A stretch of 64,000 bases of DNA from Bacteroidaceae bacterium (GTDB lineage: Bacteria; Bacteroidota; Bacteroidia; Bacteroidales; Bacteroidaceae): assembly GCA_024398435.1 (NCBI GenBank), contig JAKSJD010000004.1:1-64000 (forward strand), read 5' to 3'. How positions within the stretch are numbered: the first letter of the stretch is position 1; each line of letters opens with the position of its first letter. Position numbers and translations under genes: made by a program. This document shows, piece by piece, positions 1-8,681 of the stretch. The notes under the pieces are model-generated. The model saw only the letters and a list, made by a program, of their open reading frames with translations, searched no databases and was not told where the DNA came from.

Positions 1-17
1 CCAAATTGCTAGTAATG

Positions 18-93
18 ATAATATGTATTTCATATAATTATTTGTTTTTAGTTTCATAATATGTATTTCATATAATTATTTGTTTTTAGTTTC
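18..93. repeat. Two perfect 38-bp tandem copies
   Basis: Positions 18-55 and 56-93 are identical AT-rich 38-bp copies. The stop codon of the minus-strand lipoprotein gene (86-88) lies in the copy nearer the gene, so the duplication added a second 3' end beyond the stop without changing the protein. Confidence 0.95.
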
Positions 94-664
94 GGGGAAT
101 ATATTCACTGATATCAGCCATAACGTCTATTGATTTTCGTTGCCTTACCCCAACGCCAACACTATCACCATTTACATATTGTATTTTTGCATAATCTATA
201 GTTATTGTAATTTTTATCAAGCCATCAATCATATTAAAACTGGGACTTGGGTGCATGTTCAAAGAAGGCGTAGTTGAGTTAATACAATATACTTTTCGTT
301 GGACGGAACTATCTGGAGTTATGTCAAATGTTTTAATTGGATTATGAATTGACAAATCACAAGAAGCATTTGAGTGACTATAATGATCAGAACTGTGCCA
401 TGAAAAATCCACAGATACATAAAAATCATCGTTGACACCTTCAATATTTTCTTGTCCAGAAACTGTTCCTCCAATTATTGCGACAACATAATTTTCTCCG
501 TTAACACTTCTTGTTCCCCTTGCCATGGTTTCGAGTTCAACCCAACCATTGTCGTAATCATCGTCTTCTGACGAACAGCTTGCATAGATTGACGCTGCGA
601 GCATCAATGCTATCACAGCCAAAAGGCTATGCATGCCAAATAAGCTTTTTTTCTTCTGTTTCAT
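86..664 (-). CDS. Surface lipoprotein of unknown function
   Basis: 192 residues. The N-terminus is a lipoprotein signal peptide: basic start, hydrophobic stretch (residues 13-28), then Cys30 in ASC-SSEDDDYD. The Ser plus acidic run after the Cys matches the Bacteroidetes surface lipoprotein export signal, so the protein is probably on the outer face of the outer membrane. The mature part is beta-rich looking and not recognised. It is the last gene of a four-gene minus-strand operon, 51 nt after the transglutaminase-like gene. Its leader is nearly identical in DNA to that of the first gene of the same operon (4212-4736) while the mature parts differ. Confidence 0.8.
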   Translation of the reverse strand: MKQKKKSLFGMHSLLAVIALMLAASIYASCSSEDDDYDNGWVELETMARGTRSVNGENYVVAIIGGTVSGQENIEGVNDDFYVSVDFSWHSSDHYSHSNASCDLSIHNPIKTFDITPDSSVQRKVYCINSTTPSLNMHPSPSFNMIDGLIKITITIDYAKIQYVNGDSVGVGVRQRKSIDVMADISEYIPRN

Positions 665-715
665 TGTTTTTTAATTTTTAATTTGTTAATAAATATTTAT
701 TTCAAGCTATGGTCG

Positions 716-3511
716 TTACCACCAGACTTGCTCTCCATTCTCGTAGGTGAAGATACGCTCTTCGTGGCCTTTGGTCATATCACGCAATACATACAGTCCT
801 CCTTTTGGCATTTTGTGGAAGACAAGTTCATTGCGCATGGCTTTCATGTTGGCAATCTCCTCCCAACCATCATTGTGCCAATAGTAGAGTTTGTATTCGT
901 CTCCTATCTCCACTCCATTGCCGTCGTTGCGCGGAATGAAACGAATCTTGCCGACTCTTGACGGACTGTATGGTTGAAGACCAACCCAATGACCGTCAGG
1001 ACTGACGGCATCGAACCCTGTAAGTATATCCCCGTCAAACACTTTTTCAACGCTTGCCCAAGGCTGACCTTCCGTTCCAATCATCTTGCCCTTTATCTGT
1101 TGACCCTTCTCGTCATAGAATACGAGTTCGTTGATATTGCAATACGAACCATTGGGACCGATATAGCGCAAGTATCTGTATCTGTCGGTTATCGTGTCGC
1201 TTACTTCCACTTCATACCAATTGCCATTGGTCAGTCCGTCAAAGATGTAGAAATTATTAGCATCTGAAAAATCCGACTTGTTGGCTCCCTGGAATCTGCC
1301 TCCCGACATTCTACTGTTGAAATGATCTTCCTTGCCCATGAATGGATATTTGCGCAACAGTTTCATTGTCTGCTTTCCCTTCATGATGGCTATATCCCTA
1401 ACTTGCCCCGATGAAGTCAGCAGGAACGGATTGCCGAACGGCTTTATCTGTCCGTCTTCGTAGAATGCTGCTATATACATTATGTCACGCCCCATCGACT
1501 TGAATGTGACCTTGCCCTTTGAGATGTTTCCATAGAATACAGGTACCCACTGCCTGTTGTCAAAAACACAAATATACGCTACCTTATGGTCGGTATATTC
1601 TTCGGGGATATCCCTGACAATGTCAGTCGTGGTATAGTATTCATCGGTTACATCGATATAGTCGGGTGCTACAAACAAGTTTGGCAGCTCGGTCTCATAA
1701 CGTAAGTCGTTGGCATAGCTGCGGTTCAGTTGGAATCGATGGCGCAAGATCTTTGGTTTCTTGTAACTGTGGTAGTAATGCATCGTGTCGCCTGGAGCAG
1801 TTCCCATATAGAACGGTGTGGATGAGCCGTCTGGCTTTATCAACACACTCCATGAATGCGACTGACTTCTGTTGCCCCAGTGCGGAGTGAAATCTACAGC
1901 TGACGGAATGCCAAGACTGCGGCAGATATATACCAAGTAGTCGGCCTCATCCCTGCAGTTGCCAGTGCGGAATTTGCAAAGTGAAGTAGCCTTTGGCGGT
2001 ATGGTACTCTCGTATGCTATCCATTCCCATTGGTTTGTAAGGTCGAATGCTTTCAGTGCTTTTGATATGGCACTTCCCAACACAAACAAACTGTTAACAC
2101 CGTCGGAACTGACGGTTTGGCGGTTGATGATAATGTTCCATTTCTGCGAATCGCGGCTACTGTAAGGATTCTGGACCAATATCTCCTTGCCACTGACACT
2201 GTCGGTAATGGATTCGAGGAACAAACCGCTGTCTTTATTCATTATCTTATAGTAGCCTCCAGATGCGGGCAATACTACCCACTTCTGATGGTTGCCTCCT
2301 CCATATTGGAAGAAACTGATCGGAGCGTTTGGCTCAGTGAGGCAATACCTCACTTCCATGCATCTGCGGGTGCTGTCGGTATCATGAGAAAATAAGTTCC
2401 AGCATGCATATCCAATGTAAGTGAAATCAAACAGGGTGTTTCCTTTCGACTCTTTGCGGAGCTGAATCAGGTCAAGGGTTGGGGAATAAACAGTGTCGGA
2501 CATGATGAAATGTCGGGTTTTCTTATTTTGTATTTGGCATACAGCATTTGAAAAGTCGGTTTGCCTGTTCTCATCATATGGTTCTATGTTGGCAACCTGA
2601 ATCCTGTCAAGACCAACGGAACCATTGAGCAGACGCAGAGTCAGGATGTTTTTCCCTTGCAGCAACCTTGCATCGTATCCTATACGTTCATCCTTGAATA
2701 TATCTAAAGATGGGGTAAGTTCGAAATGCAGCGTATCGACAACCGTTCCGTTAATCACAATTTCTGCTGCAGATTCTTTGTCAACAGAAGTATAGCGGAA
2801 GTATATGAATTTTCTTGATGGCAGCGGCGACATAATCTTATATGAGACTTCAGCACTGCTGCCCTTCATCATTACCATCTTTCCGCCTGAGGCACTTTCT
2901 TTCGATACAATATCAGCACCATCATACATGGCATTCTCCGACTCCATATATACACCTCGCTTGCTCCACACAACAGTGTCGCTTAGATAGTAATACTCGG
3001 AAGCTATCAATTCGCGCCAGTCGCTGAGAGGTTCATTGAGCAATCGATAAGGCAGGACATAATCAAAGAAGATACTTTTATCATAGTCCTTGCTCCAACC
3101 GGAATGGTTCCAAACATAGCAAGCATCATCAACTGCATTGATAAGGTAGGCGGCAGAAACGGAATTTATGTCAACGATTGGCTTTGCCTTACTGTCATCA
3201 ATATTCTTTTTGAGATTATTGAATGCTTCAACCCTATTCTGAGTTGGCGCTGCAGCCATCTCTCGGTATGCACTGTCAAGGGAATCCATACATGCACCAG
3301 TATATGTGTAATGGTATGGCATATTGATTATGAGAAATCTGGCAGCATCGTATTTCAATCCATCAGGATCGTTCTTGAAATGCTCCAACACCTTTTCCAT
3401 TTCACCCCTGTTGTCGCCAGCACGCAATAATGCCTCATCCAATTCGGAATCGCATCCATAGCTGCAAGCAATCAAGAGCAATGTGCAGATTATGTTACAT
3501 ACCTTATTCAT
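716..3511 (-). CDS. Transglutaminase-like lipoprotein with ricin-type and discoidin-like regions
   Basis: 931 residues. Lipoprotein signal with Cys20 (SYGC). An N-terminal helical region (about 25-200) is followed by a beta domain (200-310), a ricin-like beta-trefoil region (about 322-460, two Q-K-W motifs in GGNHQKWVV and SRDSQKWNI), and a transglutaminase-like core with Cys519 in GNCRDEADY and His552 in QSHSWSV. The C-terminal third (about 770-931) resembles an F5/8 type C (discoidin) carbohydrate-binding domain. A Cys-His pair in this setting fits a protease or amide-bond enzyme acting on cell-surface or glycan-linked protein, but the substrate is unknown. It lies 14 nt after the secreted protein at 3526-4209 in the same operon. 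Confidence 0.75.
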   Translation of the reverse strand: MNKVCNIICTLLLIACSYGCDSELDEALLRAGDNRGEMEKVLEHFKNDPDGLKYDAARFLIINMPYHYTYTGACMDSLDSAYREMAAAPTQNRVEAFNNLKKNIDDSKAKPIVDINSVSAAYLINAVDDACYVWNHSGWSKDYDKSIFFDYVLPYRLLNEPLSDWRELIASEYYYLSDTVVWSKRGVYMESENAMYDGADIVSKESASGGKMVMMKGSSAEVSYKIMSPLPSRKFIYFRYTSVDKESAAEIVINGTVVDTLHFELTPSLDIFKDERIGYDARLLQGKNILTLRLLNGSVGLDRIQVANIEPYDENRQTDFSNAVCQIQNKKTRHFIMSDTVYSPTLDLIQLRKESKGNTLFDFTYIGYACWNLFSHDTDSTRRCMEVRYCLTEPNAPISFFQYGGGNHQKWVVLPASGGYYKIMNKDSGLFLESITDSVSGKEILVQNPYSSRDSQKWNIIINRQTVSSDGVNSLFVLGSAISKALKAFDLTNQWEWIAYESTIPPKATSLCKFRTGNCRDEADYLVYICRSLGIPSAVDFTPHWGNRSQSHSWSVLIKPDGSSTPFYMGTAPGDTMHYYHSYKKPKILRHRFQLNRSYANDLRYETELPNLFVAPDYIDVTDEYYTTTDIVRDIPEEYTDHKVAYICVFDNRQWVPVFYGNISKGKVTFKSMGRDIMYIAAFYEDGQIKPFGNPFLLTSSGQVRDIAIMKGKQTMKLLRKYPFMGKEDHFNSRMSGGRFQGANKSDFSDANNFYIFDGLTNGNWYEVEVSDTITDRYRYLRYIGPNGSYCNINELVFYDEKGQQIKGKMIGTEGQPWASVEKVFDGDILTGFDAVSPDGHWVGLQPYSPSRVGKIRFIPRNDGNGVEIGDEYKLYYWHNDGWEEIANMKAMRNELVFHKMPKGGLYVLRDMTKGHEERIFTYENGEQVWW

Positions 3512-3525
3512 ATATATTTATTTAG

Positions 3526-4209
3526 TTATTTTGTTGTAATGTATATTATCAGAGGTTTGGCAGCAAAGATTGGAGCCTTTGGAGCAAACACCTTTTTCAA
3601 GTATTCTGTATTCTCAGAAATAACTATCTTTTTGACTTTACAAGCATATTCAGGAATCAACACATCATCAAGACTGCCTACAGATTCCCAACTATAATGG
3701 TATTCATCCCACGGAAGCGTTTCTGTGGTTTCTGGCCAACGTTTATGGAATCCCGTTGTCATTGCATATCTGTAATTAATAAACCAAACAATTGGCCGTT
3801 TTCCATATTGTGGACCTTCATCGAATATCATCAAATGAGTATCACGGTAGTTTAGATTGCCTACAAGCCGATCTCCTCCCATATAAGAACGATACAAACT
3901 GCCAGAATGTAGAGGATACCAAATACCTGTATAATCTCGGTTCCCAAATGTACGAAGGTCAAGTTCTGGCAAAGGTCTAACTCTGTCTTCATATAATCCC
4001 CAAAAATATCGATTGATGCGCTCTATCTGCTTTGGTTTGGGATTCAAAGATGCAACATGTTCCTCAAGCCAATTTGCAAAAGTCTTTGCAGAGTCAGTCA
4101 CATTGACTTCGTAAACGGAATCAAGTTGCAAGGTTTGTGAATATGAAGGAAAAAAAGTACATATACAAATCACTATGAGTATGCTTTTACTGAAATTATT
4201 GGTTCCCAT
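3526..4209 (-). CDS. Secreted protein of unknown function
   Basis: 227 residues with a signal peptide (hydrophobic residues 9-23, likely cleavage after SYS-Q). I do not recognise the mature part, which is rich in Tyr, Trp and Arg. It sits 2 nt after the lipoprotein gene 4212-4736 and 14 nt before the transglutaminase-like gene, so the three are almost certainly co-transcribed and probably act together at the envelope. Confidence 0.75.
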   Translation of the reverse strand: MGTNNFSKSILIVICICTFFPSYSQTLQLDSVYEVNVTDSAKTFANWLEEHVASLNPKPKQIERINRYFWGLYEDRVRPLPELDLRTFGNRDYTGIWYPLHSGSLYRSYMGGDRLVGNLNYRDTHLMIFDEGPQYGKRPIVWFINYRYAMTTGFHKRWPETTETLPWDEYHYSWESVGSLDDVLIPEYACKVKKIVISENTEYLKKVFAPKAPIFAAKPLIIYITTK

Positions 4210-4211
4210 TT

Positions 4212-4736
4212 TTAATCTACTATTGGAGTAATATAATAAGACATGTCATCGTATATTTCTATTGATTCCATTTTTTGTATATTATTCTTTTTCCAAATTA
4301 CACGTATTACACAATCAAAATGTGTATTTAAAAAGCCTTTTCTAATATAATCAATACCTTTTATTGTTACACCATCTGGATTATCAATTTCTTTAATTTC
4401 GGATCTTATCTGCATATTTTCTGCTAATCCACTTTCCCAGGAATATTTCACCTGTATTTCTAAATTGCTTTGAATAAAAGAATGTGTAATAGTTGTATCT
4501 CCAGCCCTAACACGATATGATCCAATAGTAATAGAATCCTCATTATTTGGATCTTCATTTCCTGATTCTCCTCCGATATTCATTTCACCTTCCGCCATGG
4601 TTTCAAGTTCTCCTAAACTACTTGAATCCCATGTGTCGTCATCTGACGAACAGCTTGCATAGATTGACGCTGCGAGCATTAATGCTATCACAGCCAAAAG
4701 GCCGTACATGCCATTTTGTTTCTTCTTCATTTTCAT
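4212..4736 (-). CDS. Surface lipoprotein, leader twin of the 86-664 protein
   Basis: 174 residues. The lipoprotein signal ends in YASC-SSDDDTW, with an acidic surface-export signal. Residues 9-33 repeat the leader of the protein at 86-664 almost exactly, including an ELETMA stretch shortly after the signal. The mature regions do not resemble each other. First gene of the operon that runs to position 86; promoter at 4826-4833. Confidence 0.75.
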   Translation of the reverse strand: MKMKKKQNGMYGLLAVIALMLAASIYASCSSDDDTWDSSSLGELETMAEGEMNIGGESGNEDPNNEDSITIGSYRVRAGDTTITHSFIQSNLEIQVKYSWESGLAENMQIRSEIKEIDNPDGVTIKGIDYIRKGFLNTHFDCVIRVIWKKNNIQKMESIEIYDDMSYYITPIVD

Positions 4737-4825
4737 ACTTTTTATTATAAAATGTTAACATTATACGTTTTACTAATACATACTTTTTGCATAGATACAA
4801 TTCCACCCATCATCTCTTTCGAGCG

Positions 4826-4833
4826 CAAAGTTA
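4826..4833 (-). promoter_or_regulatory. -7 box (TAACTTTG) for the 4736-86 operon
   Basis: On the minus strand this reads TAACTTTG, a match to the Bacteroidetes -7 consensus TAnnTTTG. It leaves a leader of roughly 85 nt before the ATG at 4736. Confidence 0.6.
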
Positions 4834-4927
4834 CATAACACATAAAACACCACCAAATTTTTTGAGGAGAAAAAGTAAACAAAAAGTAAACAATGGCCTC
4901 AAAACCCCGATGAAACCGAGCATTTTT

Positions 4928-5005
4928 GCGAGGTTCGACGGATGTCAAATCGCGCTTTTTTGCACTTTCATGGCGAGGTTCGACGAAGGCAAACCGCGCT
5001 TTTTT
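4928..5005. repeat. Imperfect direct repeat, period 45 bp
   Basis: Two copies of a sequence beginning GCGAGGTTCGACG and ending CGCGCTTTTTT start at 4928 and 4973. They fill much of the gap between the 4736 promoter and the 5023-5403 gene. No gene is visible in 4840-5022. Confidence 0.7.
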
Positions 5006-5022
5006 GATACCTTTAGTACCGA

Positions 5023-5403
5023 TTATATCTGAAATGAACCACTGAATATGGAACCATTCCTTAACTTAATATATAATGTGTATGTACCCGATGGGAGAGT
5101 AGAGACATTGAGCTGTGTGGATGCATGACCATTCACGTAGATTGTGTCGTCTGCTACTTCATTGCCATCTTCATCTTCTACATAGATATCTGCATATCCT
5201 GCATACCAATCAATATAGATGGTAATCACTTGCTGATAGATATAGGCCGAAGCTGATACACTGCCTGATTTAATACCACCGTCTCCGGTTAAACCGCCAA
5301 AGATTCCATCTGGCTCATTGTTTGGTTGCGGAACATCCTGAGCAAAACAATTTAATGCAACACTGCTCATTGCAAATAGTAAAAATAAAACTTTTGTCTT
5401 CAT
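5023..5403 (-). CDS. Small secreted DUF3244-like protein
   Basis: 126 residues. Signal peptide with likely cleavage at CFA-QD (residues 1-21). The C-terminal 80 residues form an Ig-like beta domain ending in STLPSGTYTLYIKLRNG, typical of the small DUF3244-type secreted proteins of Bacteroidales. No partner gene; it has its own promoter at 5442-5449. Confidence 0.75.
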   Translation of the reverse strand: MKTKVLFLLFAMSSVALNCFAQDVPQPNNEPDGIFGGLTGDGGIKSGSVSASAYIYQQVITIYIDWYAGYADIYVEDEDGNEVADDTIYVNGHASTQLNVSTLPSGTYTLYIKLRNGSIFSGSFQI

Positions 5404-5441
5404 ATAAATATGATTTTTTGTTTATATAATGTTTTCGGCTG

Positions 5442-5449
5442 CAAAGTTA
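5442..5449 (-). promoter_or_regulatory. -7 box (TAACTTTG) for the 5023-5403 gene
   Basis: Minus-strand TAACTTTG, 39 nt upstream of the ATG at 5403. Confidence 0.6.
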
Positions 5450-5512
5450 CGAATGTTTTTTCAATTGAACAGCATAAATGGGGTGGACAATTTGCAAAAG
5501 GGTTTTGTTTAT

Positions 5513-5797
5513 TTATATAAACAAAAACGTTTTTTGGAGGTGGACAATTTCAGTTTTTATGATAAAAACAGCGTAAAAAAATCGTTTTTTTAGTATCTTT
5601 GCAACCAAAAAGATAAAGAAATATATGAAACGACTCTTGTATATCTTACTTCCTATAATCGCCATCCTAGTTGGATGTAATGGAAGTGATACGGATAAAA
5701 TGCTCTCATCAGTTGACAGCATCTCTTTCATATCGTTTCCACTGCATCCTACAAGTATGTCAATCACAGGAAAAATAATAAACAAGAATCTTTTCAT
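5513..5797 (-). pseudogene. Truncated lipoprotein leader, minus arm of the inverted repeat
   Basis: 94 codons on the opposite strand, starting with the same kind of leader (VGC at residue 18, then GNDMKEMLSTDESI). After the palindrome centre it runs through antisense and AT-rich sequence (Phe/Ile/Lys-rich), so only the first 35 residues or so look like real coding sequence. Confidence 0.4.
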
Positions 5798-5826
5798 AAT
5801 TGAATAACTTTGAATTGCAAAGATAC
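5594..5826. repeat. 233-bp imperfect inverted repeat carrying a promoter and lipoprotein leader on each arm
   Basis: The arms meet near 5710. Each arm, read inward, has TATCTTTG (5594-5601 on plus, 5819-5826 on minus), an ATG 22-24 nt later, and a lipoprotein leader: MKRLLYILLPIIAILVGCNG on plus and MKRFLFIIFPVIDILVGCSG on minus. The arms are roughly 70 percent identical in DNA by eye. RNA from either strand would fold into one long imperfect hairpin. Confidence 0.85.
5625..5807 (+). pseudogene. Truncated lipoprotein leader, plus arm of the inverted repeat
   Basis: 60 codons: a good lipoprotein signal (VGC at residue 18) followed by SDTDKMLSSVDSIS, then the sequence runs into the reverse complement of itself and stops. 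The start resembles the N-termini of large Bacteroidales TPR-containing lipoproteins, so this looks like the 5' end of such a gene cut off by an inverted duplication. It could still be expressed as a small lipopeptide. Confidence 0.45.
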
Positions 5827-5990
5827 AAAATATTATGGGAAAAAAGCTATAGATTGTGAATAAAAAAAGAAGAATAAAGATTGTTCAATGATATATGGCA
5901 ACGATAATCGGTATCTGATTTTCAAAATCTAATATTTCGATGAATGTTTTATTTCTTATACTTTTAGAATATTCGTAATAATTTGTAGAT

Positions 5991-6020
5991 AAAAAAAGAC
6001 CCCTCTGGTCAGGAGGGGTC
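5991..6020 (-). terminator. Intrinsic terminator
   Basis: GACCCCTC (5998-6005) pairs with GAGGGGTC (6013-6020); on the minus strand the stem is followed by seven U. Confidence 0.75.
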
Positions 6021-6292
6021 GACTGGTGTATGGGATTCAAATATTGACTGAGTTTCGTGTAATAGTAGAAGAGTATTTATTGTTGTTATATATGTTATTG
6101 CAGTTAGTAACGATGCATAATCGTCTTACTTTTATAATCAAAATCATTATTTTTTCTCTTCCGGATTCAGCTTGTCGGTCACTCTCACGAGCACCGACAA
6201 GTCTGTAAAAAATAATCCGTACTTAACTATTAACCAGTCTAACTAATTTATTATGAAAACTTTTTGCTCTGTATGATTTTTATTTTCGGTGG
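5991..6292 (-). ncRNA. Candidate small RNA with promoter, internal hairpin and terminator
   Basis: On the minus strand a TAACTTTG box at 6293-6300 is followed by about 290 nt with no convincing reading frame. It contains a 9-bp stem (6193-6201 with 6171-6179) capped by a second short stem with a GUGA tetraloop, and ends in a terminator hairpin plus U-run at 5991-6020. The unit is complete for an independent RNA. It does not match an RNA family I can name. Confidence 0.45.
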
Positions 6293-6388
6293 CAAAGTTA
6301 CGATGTTTTTCGTTTTGTGGCTGTAGGTGATTTAGTCAAGTTATGTTGGTAAATTAGTTTTTTTGGGGTAAATGCATCATAAAACATC

Positions 6389-6425
6389 AAAAAACCACGA
6401 TTTCATCGAGAAAACGTGGTTTTTT
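6389..6425. terminator. Terminator after the dipeptidase gene
   Basis: The 11-bp stem 6389-6399/6415-6425 has A-rich and T-rich flanks, so it can end transcription on either strand. It lies just beyond the stop codon at 6441. Confidence 0.7.
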
Positions 6426-6440
6426 TGTAATAGTTTATTC

Positions 6441-7136
6441 CTATTTTATTGGTTGCCTTTTTTCAGCTTTTATCTGTGCTCTGGTCTTCCAATTGAAGTG
6501 CCACCATTCAGTTTTCAGTACCTTGAACCCACCTTCATTCATCACCTCACGAAGTAGTTTTCTGTTGTCGATTGCCTGTTGGGTGATGATGTGCTTGTTG
6601 AGCATTTCGGTTTCGAATTCCGGATGAGCAGCCCTTCCCATATAGTCAACTTTCGTACCCATTGGAATGGTATCGCCCTTTTCGTCGCAAATCGAAATAT
6701 CAACCGCAAAACCATAGTTGTGGAGTCCTCCTCCGTTGGCTGGATTGCTCACATAGATGTTTTTCGAAGTTCCCTTCACTACATTCCACATCTTCTGTTG
6801 GATTGACATTGGACGTGCAGCATCGAAAATGATAAGGCTATACTCTGGATGAATCTGCTTCAGTCGTTGCTGGCATTTCTTCAGTGCTTTGGCTGCATCG
6901 GGATGGAGAAAGGCTTCGTTGAGGTCGGTATAGAGAACCTTGCCAGTAAAATTGTCTGGTCGAGTGTACATTAAGCTTACCTTGATTGTGGAATCGGCAT
7001 CCAGAATATTCACATATCCCTGTTTTGCCATTCGAGCAGCAGTGGATTCCTTTGTTTGTTGTGCAAAGGCTGAAGTGCTCGTTGCCAAAAGCAATGAGAT
7101 AATTAAATATGTGAAGAAATGCTTGTCTGTCTGCAT
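6441..7136 (-). CDS. D-alanyl-D-alanine dipeptidase, VanX-like (M15D)
   Basis: 231 residues with a signal peptide ending near AFA-QQ (residue 25). Zinc and catalytic residues of the VanX family are visible: His139 and Asp146 in LHNYGFAVD, Glu210 and His213 in TEWWHFNW, and Arg108 in DAARPMS. The family cleaves D-Ala-D-Ala released during wall turnover. In this organism it is exported, so a role in periplasmic peptide recycling is more likely than vancomycin resistance. It lies 3 nt after the DUF3943 gene, at the end of the pdxB operon. Confidence 0.85.
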   Translation of the reverse strand: MQTDKHFFTYLIISLLLATSTSAFAQQTKESTAARMAKQGYVNILDADSTIKVSLMYTRPDNFTGKVLYTDLNEAFLHPDAAKALKKCQQRLKQIHPEYSLIIFDAARPMSIQQKMWNVVKGTSKNIYVSNPANGGGLHNYGFAVDISICDEKGDTIPMGTKVDYMGRAAHPEFETEMLNKHIITQQAIDNRKLLREVMNEGGFKVLKTEWWHFNWKTRAQIKAEKRQPIK

Positions 7137-7139
7137 AGA

Positions 7140-8681
7140 TTATATCGAATAGATGATACCTAATTTCCATTCGTGGCTCTTAGCACGAACTGTTGGATAA
7201 TACTTGTAGTAGGAATTGCGGAAATACAAGTCCAAAGTAATGTTGGCCCTCAGATTTTTGCAGAGATTGCATTGCAGCGACGAGTTGTTGGTGAAGATTG
7301 AATGGTTGCCCTGGTCGCCCCAGCAATTGAATCCAAAACCGTTTTCCGTACGGAATGTAATTTCTTCTGGAGTATATCCTTTGATGGTATAAAGTTTTGA
7401 GAAATAGAACTGATTCAGGAATGTCAGATGCTTTTTGAGAGAAATAACGGTGTTGTTGCGAACACTGAAACCAGTTCCGAAATTATAGCGTCGGTATGGA
7501 TAATAGTCGGTTGTGGAACCTCCCAAAACCACATCACTGATGATGGTGTTGTTGGAGAAGAATCCATGTCGGAGTTGCTTTTCTGCATATAATCCCCCGC
7601 CGAAACTCACAGCCTCTGAAATCACGGCAAAATTATGAGCATCCTGTGAGTTTTTCGAATAGTGGTCGACATATTTCACGTGCTGATAGAATCCGATATC
7701 GTATTTCCAATCCTTCCTATCCTCCAACTGTTTGTCAGCTAATCTACCCATGATTTCCATATAGCCTACGGTTGGATGCTTATCATCAAGATTGGCAAGG
7801 AGTGCAATGCTGAACAAATCGTAAGGTTTGCTCTTTCCTCTCTCGTTGAATCGGTTTCCGTAGTTGAATTCAAAGTCGATATAAGGTGCAGCCATCTTGT
7901 CCCTATTGCCCTTGTCCTCAATGAAATTGCGGTAACCCAAACCGAGGTCGAACGAATATGGTTGTGGTTGCAGGCGCTTTCCTCTCGACGGACTTATCCT
8001 CCATGTTTCGCCTGTGAGCAAACGATGAATGGCTCTCACTGGATTGAGTGCCGAACCGATTATTTCCCTGACCACTCGGTTGGCTCCAACACGTGAATCA
8101 TCAAAGAAAATATCCGAAACTCGGTGGGTCACTTCGCCTATTGCCGAACCTCCGACACCCGTTGAGAGCAAGTCGTTGATTGATGGTGGGTTGGTTTCGC
8201 AGAAATATTCCCAAGTAAGGCTTCCGATGATTGGATAGAGCAACGAAACTCCATAGCTCAAACCTTCATTTCGTGCTGCATTGTAGAACAAACTGCCATG
8301 GTAAGGATGGGAGAATTGATTGCCAGAGAAGCTGTCGCCATCCCATACAGGCCATTTCTTGAAGTGGTCCTCAAGTACATGATTGCTTATACGGGCATAA
8401 TGTCTGTCCTGCACATAATAATCCCAAGCCAGGATGGCAGCATTGATAGAGAGGTCTTTAGCTAAAGCCACTAATGGGCGTTGCTTCACAACCACCAATG
8501 TGTCGATGCCTCCAAGTCGTTGGAGGTGCATTTTTCTTCCAAAGATGCTATCATGCCAAATGCTGTCGGCGTAGAGCAATACATCATTATCGTCGACATC
8601 ACTGTATGTTGCCTCGTCCTGAGCATTGCATCCCAATGCCAACATCCAAATGCTTAATAGTAGTATTATATTTCTTTTCAT
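7140..8681 (-). CDS. DUF3943 outer-membrane protein
   Basis: 513 residues. Signal peptide (residues 1-20, CNA-QD). The first half has hydrophobic helical segments around residues 80-220; the second half alternates Tyr/Phe-rich strands and short turns typical of an outer-membrane beta barrel, ending in an aromatic-rich stretch (WKLGIIYSI). The overall pattern fits DUF3943 proteins of Bacteroidetes, whose role is unknown. Its start overlaps the pdxB stop by 4 nt, so it is translationally coupled to pdxB. Confidence 0.75.
   Translation of the reverse strand: MKRNIILLLSIWMLALGCNAQDEATYSDVDDNDVLLYADSIWHDSIFGRKMHLQRLGGIDTLVVVKQRPLVALAKDLSINAAILAWDYYVQDRHYARISNHVLEDHFKKWPVWDGDSFSGNQFSHPYHGSLFYNAARNEGLSYGVSLLYPIIGSLTWEYFCETNPPSINDLLSTGVGGSAIGEVTHRVSDIFFDDSRVGANRVVREIIGSALNPVRAIHRLLTGETWRISPSRGKRLQPQPYSFDLGLGYRNFIEDKGNRDKMAAPYIDFEFNYGNRFNERGKSKPYDLFSIALLANLDDKHPTVGYMEIMGRLADKQLEDRKDWKYDIGFYQHVKYVDHYSKNSQDAHNFAVISEAVSFGGGLYAEKQLRHGFFSNNTIISDVVLGGSTTDYYPYRRYNFGTGFSVRNNTVISLKKHLTFLNQFYFSKLYTIKGYTPEEITFRTENGFGFNCWGDQGNHSIFTNNSSLQCNLCKNLRANITLDLYFRNSYYKYYPTVRAKSHEWKLGIIYSI

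Noticed and set aside
6441-7136. Vancomycin-resistance gene vanX
   Set aside because: It has a signal peptide and sits in a pdxB operon with no vanH or vanA, so a general D-Ala-D-Ala dipeptidase is more likely.
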